Shown here piece after piece: positions 37,473 to 46,634 of a stretch of DNA of 64,000 nt (its first letter is position 1; every line of letters begins with the position of its first letter). Origin of the DNA: Oceanospirillales bacterium (GTDB lineage Bacteria; Pseudomonadota; Gammaproteobacteria; Pseudomonadales; Balneatricaceae); NCBI GenBank assembly GCA_018223185.1, contig JAAEYW010000002.1, forward strand, positions 248,001 to 312,000, given 5' to 3'. The position numbers and the translations under genes were made by a program. The notes under the pieces were generated by a model. The model saw nothing but the letters and a program-made list of their open reading frames with translations. It was not told where the DNA came from and did no database searches.

Positions 37473-39659
37473 ATGAATACCAGAACACATCTTGAAGGCC
37501 TACAAATTTCTCAGGTTCTTTATGATCTGGTGGCAGATGAGATCTGCCCCGGTTCGGGTGTTAACCCTGAAGATTTCTGGCGGGGTTATGCACACATAAT
37601 CTCAGATCTGGCACCGGCTAACCAGGCACTGCTCGAGACGCGTGATCGTCTTCAGTTACAACTGGACGAATACCATAGTGCGCGGCGTGGTCAGGAACTG
37701 GATATGAGTGAATATATCAACTTTCTGCACGCTATTGGTTATCTGGTTGCAGAAGGGGACTCATTCGCTATAGAAACAACCAATATCGATCCGGAGCTTG
37801 CATCGACTGCCGGACCACAGCTGGTGGTACCCGTAAACAACGCGCGCTTTGCATTGAATGCAGCCAATGCCCGCTGGGGGAGTTTGTATGATGCCCTTTA
37901 TGGCTCTGATGCAATTGGCTCTGAAGCATCCGGCACACAAGGTTTCGATTTTGACAGAGCTCATCAGGTAATTCACTGGGCTGCATCTTTTCTTAACCAG
38001 GCAGCACCTTTGGCCAGCGGTTCTCATGTCGATGCTGTCGAATATGCGCTGCAAGAGTCGGCTTCGGGTACAACCCTCAGTATTCACTTACAGGACGGTA
38101 CGACCACTACGCTTGCAAATACCGATCAGTTTGTGGGCTTGCGCCGCGCAGACAATGAATGCGTTCTGTTATTAGAAAATCATGGCCTGCATATCGAACT
38201 CCTGATTGATCGTTCAGACAAGATAGGAGAGCTATCCAGAGCCGGCGTTAAAGATGTTGTTCTTGAGTCCGCACTGAGCACGATTATGGACTGTGAAGAT
38301 TCAGTCGCGGCGGTCGATGCAGACGATAAAGTCGTTGTATATCGCAACTGGCTGGGCCTGATGAAAGGCGATTTGCAAGAAACCGTTATCAAGCATGACC
38401 AAACGATACAGCGAAGCCTGGCAGCTGATCGCAGTTATCAGAATCCGCAGGGCGAAGCATTTAAACTCTCGGGTCGCAGCGTATTACTGGTTCGCAATGT
38501 TGGCCATTTGATGACCACCGATGCCGTTCTGGATGCCGACGGTAATGAAACACCTGAAGGTATTTTAGATGCCATGGTAACAACCCTGTGTGCTCTGCAT
38601 GACCGGGCCGCTGGAAAAGCATCACGTAACAGCCGGTATGGCAGCATCTATATTGTAAAACCCAAGATGCATGGCCCGGAAGAAGTTGCGTTTACTGATC
38701 AGCTGTTCAGCCGGGTAGAAGCGGTTCTGGGGCTGGAACCGAATACACTGAAAGTAGGCGTCATGGATGAAGAGCGTCGGACATCGGCCAATCTGAAGGA
38801 ATCTATACGCGCGGTTAAAAATCGTTTGTTTTTTATTAATACCGGTTTTCTTGACCGTACCGGCGATGAGATTCACACATCAATGCTGGCGGGCCCGGTA
38901 TATCCCAAAGACACGATAAAAGCCCAGCCATGGATCTCTGCATATGAAGACCGCAACATGGACATCGGCTTGCACTGCGGCCTGCAGGGCAAAGCTCAGA
39001 TTGGTAAAGGAATGTGGCCAATGCCCGATGAGATGAACAGGATGCTGGCGGTAAAACAGGCTCATCCTGAGGCAGGCGCCAGCTGTGCCTGGGTGCCGTC
39101 ACCCACAGCAGCCACACTGCACGCGGTTCACTATCATCAGATTGATGTATCCGCGCAACAGGACACGCTGATGGGCCGGGCAGAAACACCACTGGAGCAG
39201 TTATTAACACCACCGCTTTTGGGTAGTGAACGGTTAGCGCCGGAATTAATACAGGCCGAATTAGATAACAATGCCCAGAGCATTCTGGGCTATGTCGTGC
39301 GCTGGGTAGAACAGGGAGTTGGCTGTTCTAAGGTTCCGGACATTAATAATGTCGGACTGATGGAAGATCGTGCCACGCTGCGTATCTCCAGTCAGTTACT
39401 GGCAAACTGGCTGTTACATGGCATCTGTACGGATGATCAGGTAATCGACACCCTCAAACGTATGGCTGCGGTGGTCGATCAACAGAACTCGGATGATCCC
39501 GCATATCGCAATATGGCGCCCGATTTTGATAACAGCGTGGCATTCAGGGCCGCCTGTGACCTGGTCCTCAAAGGGTGTGAACAGCCGAATGGGTATACCG
39601 AACCGGTTTTGCATAAACGCCGGCGTGAGTTCAAACAATTACACTCAAACAGAACCTGA
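37473..39659 (+). CDS. glcB: Malate synthase G
   Basis: A 728-residue enzyme that condenses glyoxylate with acetyl-CoA to malate. Its length and its signatures [56 protein letters not shown] and [25 protein letters not shown] define isoform G rather than the shorter A. It uses the glyoxylate made by the GlcDEF oxidase encoded downstream. AAAAGGACA precedes the ATG. Confidence 0.97.
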   Translation: MNTRTHLEGLQISQVLYDLVADEICPGSGVNPEDFWRGYAHIISDLAPANQALLETRDRLQLQLDEYHSARRGQELDMSEYINFLHAIGYLVAEGDSFAIETTNIDPELASTAGPQLVVPVNNARFALNAANARWGSLYDALYGSDAIGSEASGTQGFDFDRAHQVIHWAASFLNQAAPLASGSHVDAVEYALQESASGTTLSIHLQDGTTTTLANTDQFVGLRRADNECVLLLENHGLHIELLIDRSDKIGELSRAGVKDVVLESALSTIMDCEDSVAAVDADDKVVVYRNWLGLMKGDLQETVIKHDQTIQRSLAADRSYQNPQGEAFKLSGRSVLLVRNVGHLMTTDAVLDADGNETPEGILDAMVTTLCALHDRAAGKASRNSRYGSIYIVKPKMHGPEEVAFTDQLFSRVEAVLGLEPNTLKVGVMDEERRTSANLKESIRAVKNRLFFINTGFLDRTGDEIHTSMLAGPVYPKDTIKAQPWISAYEDRNMDIGLHCGLQGKAQIGKGMWPMPDEMNRMLAVKQAHPEAGASCAWVPSPTAATLHAVHYHQIDVSAQQDTLMGRAETPLEQLLTPPLLGSERLAPELIQAELDNNAQSILGYVVRWVEQGVGCSKVPDINNVGLMEDRATLRISSQLLANWLLHGICTDDQVIDTLKRMAAVVDQQNSDDPAYRNMAPDFDNSVAFRAACDLVLKGCEQPNGYTEPVLHKRRREFKQLHSNRT

Positions 39660-39741
39660 TCCCGGGTAATGTCATACCGGTCAATACGTTGGCCGGTAAA
39701 CCTGCCTTAAATATCAGTTTAGAATTCAGGAGTCATAAGCA

Positions 39742-40173
39742 ATGCTGTCCATTAAACGTCTGAGTCAGTCGGAAGCCCGGATATTAATTACCGGAGCCGT
39801 CCAGAAAGCCGAAGAGATCGGTGTCCCCATGTGTATCGCGATTACCGATGAGTCCGGCAATCTGATCGCTTTTGAGCGAATGGATGGCGGTAAGGTGCAC
39901 AGTATTACGATCGCTCAGGATAAAGCCTTTACGGCGGCTTCCGCACGCAAAGGAACTCATGAGTATAATCAGGCCTGTATCCCAGGCAGTGATAATCACC
40001 TGTTTGGCATCCATACTGCTATGGCTGGACGGCTGTGTATTGTCGGCGGCGGACTACCCATCGTAGTTGATGGTGAAGTCATCGGTGGCATTGGTTTGAG
40101 TTCAGGTTCACCCGCTCAGGATATGAGTTGTGCACAGGCGGGTATAGACCACTTCAATCAGATTCACCTGTAA
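39742..40173 (+). CDS. glcG: GlcG/HbpS family protein
   Basis: A 143-residue protein of the DUF336 (GlcG/HbpS) family. The fold-marking motifs are AITDESGNLIAFERMDG, AQDKAFTAASARKGT, GGGLPIVVDGEVIGGIGLSSG and a C-terminal Cys-Ala-Gln-Ala-Gly. HbpS of Streptomyces binds haem, but the role of GlcG in glycolate oxidation is not established. It sits between glcB and glcD as in many glc loci. AGGAGT precedes the ATG. Confidence 0.92.
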   Translation: MLSIKRLSQSEARILITGAVQKAEEIGVPMCIAITDESGNLIAFERMDGGKVHSITIAQDKAFTAASARKGTHEYNQACIPGSDNHLFGIHTAMAGRLCIVGGGLPIVVDGEVIGGIGLSSGSPAQDMSCAQAGIDHFNQIHL

Positions 40174-40213
40174 GCGGTTGGTAATACCTTTTTAAGATCG
40201 GCGGAGCAACACT

Positions 40214-41668
40214 ATGAGTAATAACAATAAACCGGATAAAACAGAACTTTGCAGGTTATTTCGACGATTTATCGCTCCGGAGTTTGTTATTTCCGATGCG
40301 GAAACGCTGAAACCCTACGAGTGTGATGGCCTGTCCATGTATTGTGAAATGCCATTAATCGTCGTGTTGCCTGAAACGGTGGATCAGGTACAGGAAGTGT
40401 TACGTATTTGTCACCGGTATCAGATCCCGGTGGTTGCACGCGGCGCAGGGACGGGCTTGTGCGCCGGAGCGATGCCTGATGCAACCGGGGTCGTTCTGTC
40501 GCTGGCCAAATTTAACAACATTCTGGACATCAATTCACAGACCCGTACCGCCCGGTTGCAACCCGGAGTGAGAAATCTGGCGATCAGTGAAGCTGCGGCT
40601 GATTACGGGCTCTACTACGGACCGGACCCCTCTTCTCAGATTGCCTGTACCATCGGTGGCAATGTGGCGGAAAATTCGGGTGGTGTACATTGCCTGAAAT
40701 ACGGCCTGACAGTACACAATATACTCAGTGTCGAAATGATTACGGTTGAGGGAGATAAGATTCTTCTTGGCAGTGATGGCCTGGATAGCTGCGGGCTGGA
40801 CCTGATGGCACTCATTACCGGTTCAGAAGGCCTTTTGGGCGTCATTACCGAGATACAGGTTAAATTATTGCCCATTCCTGAGAAAGCTCAGGTGGTGATG
40901 GCTGCGTTTGATACGGTGCAGCAGGCTGGCGACGCAGTGGGAGGCATTATCTCTAACGGCATTATTCCTGCGGGTCTGGAGATGATGGATACCCATGCAA
41001 TCCAGGCTGCGGAAGATTTTGCCAAAGCGGGTTATCCGAAGGGGGCACAGGCGCTGTTGCTATGCGAACTGGACGGCACAGCAGAAGAGGTTCAGGAATA
41101 TATTCAACAGGTTGAAAAACTGTTCCTGACCTATGGTGCGACCTCCACCCGTACGTCACAGACCGAAGCCGAGCGGGCATTGCTCTGGAAAGGACGCAAA
41201 TCCGCATTTCCTGCTGTCGGCCGCATATCACCAGACTATTACTGTATGGACGGTACTATTCCCCGCGGTCAGTTAGCACATGTGCTGACAGAGATGCAAA
41301 AAATGTCGGAGCACTACCAATTGCGGGTTGCAAACGTATTTCATGCGGGCGACGGCAACCTCCACCCTTTGATTCTGTTTGATGCAAACGTCCCGGGTGA
41401 ATTTGAAAGAACAGAAGAGTTCGGCGGCAAAATTCTTGAGCTTTGTGTAGAAGTAGGCGGCTGTATAACGGGAGAACACGGGGTCGGAATTGAAAAAATA
41501 CGTCAGATGCCGGTGCAGTTTAATAAACAGGAGTTGCAACAATTTAATGCCATTAAAGATGCATTTGACCCTGAAGGCACCCTGAATCCCGGTAAAGGTA
41601 TTCCAACCCTGCGACGCTGTCAGGAATACCGTTCAATAGAGCCTTCTGAGGAAATAAGTCATGGCTGA
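40214..41668 (+). CDS. glcD: Glycolate oxidase FAD subunit GlcD
   Basis: A 484-residue FAD-linked subunit of the membrane-associated glycolate dehydrogenase. The FAD-binding part (VVARGAGTGLCAGAMPD, GPDPSSQIACTIGGNVAENSGG) is followed by the FAD-oxidase C domain with the metal-site motifs RVANVFHAGDGNLHPLILFD and GGCITGEHGVG. It overlaps glcE by eight bases. GGCGGAGC precedes the ATG. Confidence 0.95.
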   Translation: MSNNNKPDKTELCRLFRRFIAPEFVISDAETLKPYECDGLSMYCEMPLIVVLPETVDQVQEVLRICHRYQIPVVARGAGTGLCAGAMPDATGVVLSLAKFNNILDINSQTRTARLQPGVRNLAISEAAADYGLYYGPDPSSQIACTIGGNVAENSGGVHCLKYGLTVHNILSVEMITVEGDKILLGSDGLDSCGLDLMALITGSEGLLGVITEIQVKLLPIPEKAQVVMAAFDTVQQAGDAVGGIISNGIIPAGLEMMDTHAIQAAEDFAKAGYPKGAQALLLCELDGTAEEVQEYIQQVEKLFLTYGATSTRTSQTEAERALLWKGRKSAFPAVGRISPDYYCMDGTIPRGQLAHVLTEMQKMSEHYQLRVANVFHAGDGNLHPLILFDANVPGEFERTEEFGGKILELCVEVGGCITGEHGVGIEKIRQMPVQFNKQELQQFNAIKDAFDPEGTLNPGKGIPTLRRCQEYRSIEPSEEISHG

Positions 41669-42719
41669 TCTTTCACAACAGCTGCAGCAGCAGGTCCTGG
41701 ATGCACGCAGTGATAAGCGTCAACTGAACATAGTTGCCGGTAACAGTAAAGCGTCTATGGGGCGCACCACCCATGCAGACACACTGAACGTTTCAGATCA
41801 CACCGGGGTAATCAGTTATCAGCCGGTAGAGCTGGTACTGACAGTTCGCTCAGGCACGACGCTGACTGAGATTGAAGCACTACTGGACGACAACAATCAG
41901 ATGCTGGCGTTTGAACCACCCCGTTTTTCTGAGCACTCGACCATTGGCGGTACTTTAGCCTGCAACCTGTCGGGCCCTGGCAGGCCATGGGCCGGCTCGA
42001 TACGGGACCATGTACTGGGTGTGCGCTTGATTAACGGTTTGGGCGAGCATCTGAAATTTGGTGGGCAGGTGATGAAAAACGTCGCAGGCTACGATGTTTC
42101 CCGACTTCAGGCGGGGGCAATGGGAACACTGGGGGTGCTGACCGAAGTAAGCTTAAAAGTGCTGCCAAAACCGGCAGCAGTGAGAACCCTGAGCTGGCAA
42201 CTGGAGGCAAAACAGGCACTCAGTCTGATGCTTGAACTGGCAGGTAAACCAAAACCGATATCCGCCGCCTGCTGGATTGAAGGACAACTGTATGTCCGTC
42301 TCTCTGGCGCGCAGTCTGCTGTCGATGCAACCCTAAAAGAGTGGAACGGCTGCGACGAACCCGATTCAGATAACTTCTGGCGGGCATTGCGTGATCAGCA
42401 GTTAAGCCAGTTTCAGAGTAATGATCCATTATGGCGCTTCTCTATCAATCCGGCGGCTGAAATTCCGTCACTGGATCACCTCTCAATCATTGACTGGGGA
42501 GGGGCTCAACGCTGGTACCGTGGCCATCAGGATAAACATGAAATGGAAGCATTGGCTGAACTCGCCGGTGGACAGGTTTCGCTGTACACCGGTGGCGACA
42601 GGACCGCGGATGTTTTTCACCAACCGGTACCTGCCTTGCAGGAAATTCAGAAGCGACTGAAAGCATCTTTCGACCCTGATGGAATCCTCAATAGCGGTCG
42701 TTTATATAGCTGGATGTAA
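41661..42719 (+). CDS. glcE: Glycolate oxidase FAD subunit GlcE
   Basis: A 352-residue second FAD-type subunit. The short FAD-binding domain (ELVLTVRSGTTLTEIEALL, STIGGTLACNLSGPGRPW, RDHVLGVRLINGLGEHLKFGG, NVAGYDVSRLQAGAMGTLGVL) lacks the full oxidase C domain, as usual for GlcE. It is the bridging subunit between GlcD and GlcF. Confidence 0.94.
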   Translation: MADLSQQLQQQVLDARSDKRQLNIVAGNSKASMGRTTHADTLNVSDHTGVISYQPVELVLTVRSGTTLTEIEALLDDNNQMLAFEPPRFSEHSTIGGTLACNLSGPGRPWAGSIRDHVLGVRLINGLGEHLKFGGQVMKNVAGYDVSRLQAGAMGTLGVLTEVSLKVLPKPAAVRTLSWQLEAKQALSLMLELAGKPKPISAACWIEGQLYVRLSGAQSAVDATLKEWNGCDEPDSDNFWRALRDQQLSQFQSNDPLWRFSINPAAEIPSLDHLSIIDWGGAQRWYRGHQDKHEMEALAELAGGQVSLYTGGDRTADVFHQPVPALQEIQKRLKASFDPDGILNSGRLYSWM

Positions 42720-42732
42720 TGGCAGGTAATCT

Positions 42733-43944
42733 ATGAAAACAAATCTAATATCCTACTATCAGGAAAGCCCGGAAGGACGTGAGGCTGAAGAGATTCTGCG
42801 TAGCTGTGTACACTGTGGCTTTTGTACTGCAACATGCCCCACCTATCAGGAACTGAACGATGAGCGGGATGGCCCCCGGGGCCGGATCTACCTGATTAAG
42901 CAGTTGTTGGAAGGCGGTGAAGTTACGGAAAAAACCAGAACACATCTGGACCGCTGCCTGACGTGCCGTAGCTGTGAAACCACCTGTCCTTCTGGCGTAC
43001 AGTATGGGCGACTGGTGGATTTCGGCAGGGCGGAACTGGAGAAAAAACTCGACCGGCCCCTGGCTGAAAAAAGTCTTCGCTGGACCTTACGTAAAGTTTT
43101 ACCCAGACCGGCCCTGTTTGGCTTTCTGCTGAAAACGGGGCAGCTGTTCAGGCCATTATTACCGCAGGCGGTAAAAACGAAAGTGCCGCCAAAACGCGCT
43201 CCCATAAACCCATGGCCTGCACAACACCATGCACGCATTATGCTGGCATTGGCCGGGTGTGCTCAGCCCAGTGCCACGCCGGCAACCAACGTTGCCGCCG
43301 CACGGGTGCTGGACAAGCTGGGTATAACACTGGTAGAACAAAGCAAAGCGGGATGCTGCGGCGCGGTGAGCTATCACCTTGGCGCTCATGCAGAGGGGCG
43401 GGATTACATGCGGCGTAATATTGATGCCTGGTGGCCTGCTATTGAAGCGGGGGCTGAAGCGCTTGTGATGACAGCGTCAGGCTGTGGCGCGATGATACAG
43501 GAATATGGTCACGCCTTACGGAATGATCCGGATTATGCCGAGAAAGCTCGCCGTATCAGCGAGATGACCAAAGATATTAGCGAAATTCTGTTAGCCGAAG
43601 ATCTCTCAAAGCTTAATATACAAGCGACTGATGAGAAGGTTGCGATACACTGCCCTTGTACTTTGCAGCATGCAATGCAAAAAGGCGATGCAGTGGAGCA
43701 GGTTCTCAGAGAAGCGGGATTTAATCTGGCTAAAACAAAAGAAAAGCACCTGTGCTGCGGTTCCGCAGGCACCTATTCCATTCTGCAGCCCGAACTCAGT
43801 CATACGCTTCTGAATAATAAAATTAAAGCGCTGACCGGCGACAATCCACAAAAGATTGTGACATCTAATGTGGGTTGCCAACTCCATCTGGAGAGTAAAG
43901 CAGCCGTTCCTGTCACACACTGGATAGAGTTACTGGATCAATAA
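42733..43944 (+). CDS. glcF: Glycolate oxidase iron-sulfur subunit GlcF
   Basis: A 403-residue electron-transfer subunit. Two [4Fe-4S] motifs lie at Cys25/28/31/35 (CVHCGFCTATCP) and Cys75/78/81/85 (CLTCRSCETTCP), and two CCG domains follow (GCCGAVSYH, CCGSAGTYS). It passes electrons from GlcD/GlcE to the respiratory chain. An unrecognised short gene follows after a GC hairpin. Confidence 0.95.
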   Translation: MKTNLISYYQESPEGREAEEILRSCVHCGFCTATCPTYQELNDERDGPRGRIYLIKQLLEGGEVTEKTRTHLDRCLTCRSCETTCPSGVQYGRLVDFGRAELEKKLDRPLAEKSLRWTLRKVLPRPALFGFLLKTGQLFRPLLPQAVKTKVPPKRAPINPWPAQHHARIMLALAGCAQPSATPATNVAAARVLDKLGITLVEQSKAGCCGAVSYHLGAHAEGRDYMRRNIDAWWPAIEAGAEALVMTASGCGAMIQEYGHALRNDPDYAEKARRISEMTKDISEILLAEDLSKLNIQATDEKVAIHCPCTLQHAMQKGDAVEQVLREAGFNLAKTKEKHLCCGSAGTYSILQPELSHTLLNNKIKALTGDNPQKIVTSNVGCQLHLESKAAVPVTHWIELLDQ

Positions 43945-43950
43945 TACAGA

Positions 43951-43971
43951 AGCGGGGCAGCCAGCCCCGCT
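43951..43971 (+). terminator. GC hairpin after glcF
   Basis: An 8-bp stem AGCGGGGC-AGCCA-GCCCCGCT with no T-run. It lies between glcF and the next gene. It more likely stabilises the upstream message than ends transcription. Confidence 0.4.
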
Positions 43972-43982
43972 GAGGCAGAATC

Positions 43983-44510
43983 ATGAAATTTTATACCTGT
44001 TCTGAGTTGAGCCGGATTGCCTGTGATACCCCCCCGGAAAACCATAGATTAAATTCAGATCTGCATAAATTTGATCTTCTTCTTTTATCCACAGGGCTGG
44101 CGGCCGATGTTGTAAACGGTGCCGCCGCCTGTTTTACACGTCAGGGGCTCAGAGTACGTTCAATAGCCTATGCAGAAGACATTGTGTTCAGCGACCCCTG
44201 CTTTCTGCTGGACAGGGTTAAATCATCGAGAATGCTGGTTCACCTGTTACCGGAAAAGAGCACCATTCCCGACTGGCTATGGTTGCATATAGGCATGCAT
44301 GAAGGACGATCACCCGGCTCTGTGGCCCTGATGCCCGTTATAAACACCCAGGCTGAAACATTTAGTGGATCACTGATACCCGGTCTGACCCTGATCGCCC
44401 ATACAGACACCGGAGAACAGCATAATCCCTGTCTGAATGAAGCACAGCAAACGGTGGTCTCGCCTGAAATTTTCTCTCTGCAAAACAGCTGTTGGGGACT
44501 GGCCACCTGA
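43983..44510 (+). CDS. Unknown protein, possible TIR-like fold
   Basis: A 175-residue protein that I cannot assign by family. The pattern of hydrophobic strands and helices, with D31 in FDLLLLST, G55, S81-S82 in VKSSRMLVHLLPE and W98 in PDWLWLHIG, recalls the TIR/STIR outline (strand, helix, conserved Ser, then Trp). The Glu that NADase TIR domains place four residues after the Trp is His102 here, so such activity is not expected. It follows glcF by 38 bp, so it could be part of the glycolate transcript. It has no signal peptide. This is a fold guess, not a functional call. Confidence 0.5.
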   Translation: MKFYTCSELSRIACDTPPENHRLNSDLHKFDLLLLSTGLAADVVNGAAACFTRQGLRVRSIAYAEDIVFSDPCFLLDRVKSSRMLVHLLPEKSTIPDWLWLHIGMHEGRSPGSVALMPVINTQAETFSGSLIPGLTLIAHTDTGEQHNPCLNEAQQTVVSPEIFSLQNSCWGLAT

Positions 44511-44687
44511 ACAGGGCGTGTCCCCTCAGCCAAAAGCCACACAACGTTTACTGCTGTTCTTAAGAAAGATTAACAATGGATTACCCGTTCACCTTTGCCG
44601 GTAATCATTACAACCTCAAACATCACCTGACACAGAAACCGATCGTTCCCGGTCGGGGATAAATGCATTCCATGCAAGTTCAGATAA

Positions 44688-45164
44688 TTAAAGTGGCACA
44701 ACAGTCACAGGTACTTTACTCCGATGAACGACCTTAGAGGCTGTTGAGCCTATTAATAGTTCGCCAAGTGTTGAATGTGTTCTGCTACCGATAACAATCA
44801 TATCAACACTTTGTTCTTCTACCAGTGTTAATATCTGGGCCGTTACCGGTCCCTCTGTTATAACCCGCTCAATCTCAATGGACGCAAATAACGCTGGATT
44901 CTCATCTTTTATTTCAGCCAGGCGTCTCTCAATTTTTTCTGCCGCCAGACCCTGTTTGGATTTGCGGATCTGCTTAAACAGAGCATCCGATATATAGCTT
45001 TCAATCGCTTCATCCTGCTCGATATCCATATTATTGATAACATGCATAAAAATAAGCTTTGCCTGAGTACTGGCCGCGATATTCATCGCCACATCCAGTG
45101 CAATGTGTGAGTTCCTACCGAGATCAGTCGCGTAGAGTATTTTTTTAAAGCGTGTATTTTTCAT
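44688..45164 (-). CDS. Universal stress protein (UspA family)
   Basis: A 158-residue protein. The ATG at 45164 is chosen because AGGTGAG lies directly upstream and the frame before it does not look like protein. The Usp fold is clear: KKILYATDLGRNSHIALDVAM, a Glu/Lys-rich middle, and the ATP-site signature VIGSRTHSTLGELLIGSTASKVVHRSKVPVTVVP. It lies after the porin terminator, so it probably has its own promoter. Confidence 0.9.
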   Translation of the reverse strand: MKNTRFKKILYATDLGRNSHIALDVAMNIAASTQAKLIFMHVINNMDIEQDEAIESYISDALFKQIRKSKQGLAAEKIERRLAEIKDENPALFASIEIERVITEGPVTAQILTLVEEQSVDMIVIGSRTHSTLGELLIGSTASKVVHRSKVPVTVVPL

Positions 45165-45229
45165 AAACTCACCTATTTCATTCAAATGGCTTTCTAGAAA
45201 TAAACCTGCTTTACACATTAAGACAATGT

Positions 45230-45254
45230 AAAAAAGGGGTGGCATAAGCCACCC
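45230..45254 (-). terminator. Terminator after the porin gene
   Basis: The hairpin GGGTGGC-TTAT-GCCACCC followed by CTTTTTT, read on the minus strand, ends the tct/porin transcript. Confidence 0.9.
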
Positions 45255-45296
45255 AAATAGTTCGAAAATTTGAAGGGGAAATTTTCAGAACCGACT

Positions 45297-46493
45297 TTAA
45301 AAAATGTTCATTTTATATTGCGCAATCAGTCTGATATCTTGCAGCTTACCAGGTCCGGCAATCTCTACATCAGCATACCGCAACTTCAGATTCAGCCCTT
45401 TAGCCGCACCACTTTGAATCGTATACTGAGCCTCCAGGTCAAACTCCTTATCTTCGAATCCATTCGCCTTAGTATCACCTTCGGTATAACGAGCCATAAA
45501 ACTCAGGCCAGGTACACTTGACGGTTCATAATCCACACGAAACTGAAGCGAGTCCTCATTGGCATTATAGAAATCCAGAATCTGTACAGAGTTCCAGGTC
45601 CAAAGCACGGATTTGTCATTGGCAAAACCATCCCAGCTTGGCTCATACAGGTCATCACCAACCGTTTGGTATGAAACTGTGTACGTCAAATCACCAGAGT
45701 TGAGACTAACAGCCAGATTGCTCAGGGAAGTATCCAGCTTGCCATCAGCGCCAGTGTCATCGGCAAGGTTGGACATATCGCCGATATCCTTCGCCATATA
45801 GTGATAGGCATCGAAGGATAGTTTAGTGTCGCCTACAGGCATACTGTAGTTGGCATTGATAAAGGTCTGTTGTTTTGCATCTTTTAACTGACCATGGGAC
45901 AGATGTATACCCAGACCATTGCCAAACCGATACCGTCCGCCAATGATAGCAACACCGTCACCTCCGGAAGTATAATTTTCAAAGGTATCGACCCCTGACG
46001 TAGAAACCTTATCACTGTAAATCGCATATAGGTTTACACCACCAAGAGCTGTTGTGGCTTTAATTGCTTGTCGGGTACTTGGCTCAGAACGTCCATCGGT
46101 ATCGGTCATTAACGGGGACACGATACGCATACGTCCAATACGCAGTTCACTGTCGTCATTCAATTTAAGTTTGACATTCGCCTGACCGATTTTAGTGAAA
46201 CCATCACCATTTTCATCGAGCAGCGGAATTCCTGCCGTATTGCCATCGGAGTGAAGCTTGAAGATGGCGTATAGCGAGCCATCAACACCGATAACATCAT
46301 TGTAATACGGGGACGCATAATCAAGCCGCAACGCCTGACTCATCTCCTCGCTACTCGGCGCAAAATCTCTGTCAACCTGACCAAAGTGCGTACGGAAAGT
46401 CAGATCCAGCTTATGTTCGTCAGCTTGTACCAGAGTCGGCAGCGCAGACATCAACGCGGTACATGACAAGGCAGCAAAAGCAATTTTCTTCAT
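45297..46493 (-). CDS. OprD family outer membrane porin
   Basis: A 398-residue outer membrane protein with a signal peptide ending near VQA-D. Alternating strands, and motifs LDLTFRTHFGQV, RLDYASPYYNDVIGVDGSLYAIFKL and a C-terminal Phe suggest an 18-strand OprD-type porin. That family is selective for small carboxylates and amino acids. Its place after tctCBA suggests that it admits the substrate of that transporter. Confidence 0.85.
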   Translation of the reverse strand: MKKIAFAALSCTALMSALPTLVQADEHKLDLTFRTHFGQVDRDFAPSSEEMSQALRLDYASPYYNDVIGVDGSLYAIFKLHSDGNTAGIPLLDENGDGFTKIGQANVKLKLNDDSELRIGRMRIVSPLMTDTDGRSEPSTRQAIKATTALGGVNLYAIYSDKVSTSGVDTFENYTSGGDGVAIIGGRYRFGNGLGIHLSHGQLKDAKQQTFINANYSMPVGDTKLSFDAYHYMAKDIGDMSNLADDTGADGKLDTSLSNLAVSLNSGDLTYTVSYQTVGDDLYEPSWDGFANDKSVLWTWNSVQILDFYNANEDSLQFRVDYEPSSVPGLSFMARYTEGDTKANGFEDKEFDLEAQYTIQSGAAKGLNLKLRYADVEIAGPGKLQDIRLIAQYKMNIF

Positions 46494-46634
46494 CGGTTTT
46501 TTCCTATTTTTCTAAGTTATTTGCTTTTTTAAGGCGAGCAAACCCTGTCCTCTGTAGGTGAGGAAATAATTTGTCCCGCCTGTTAAATTGCTGAATTAAT
46601 CAGCGTAATTAAGGTTGAATCTAAAAGCGTAAAG

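Noticed and set aside
43983..44510. Calling the protein after glcF an active TIR NADase
   Set aside because: The catalytic Glu position is His and the overall similarity is only a pattern match.
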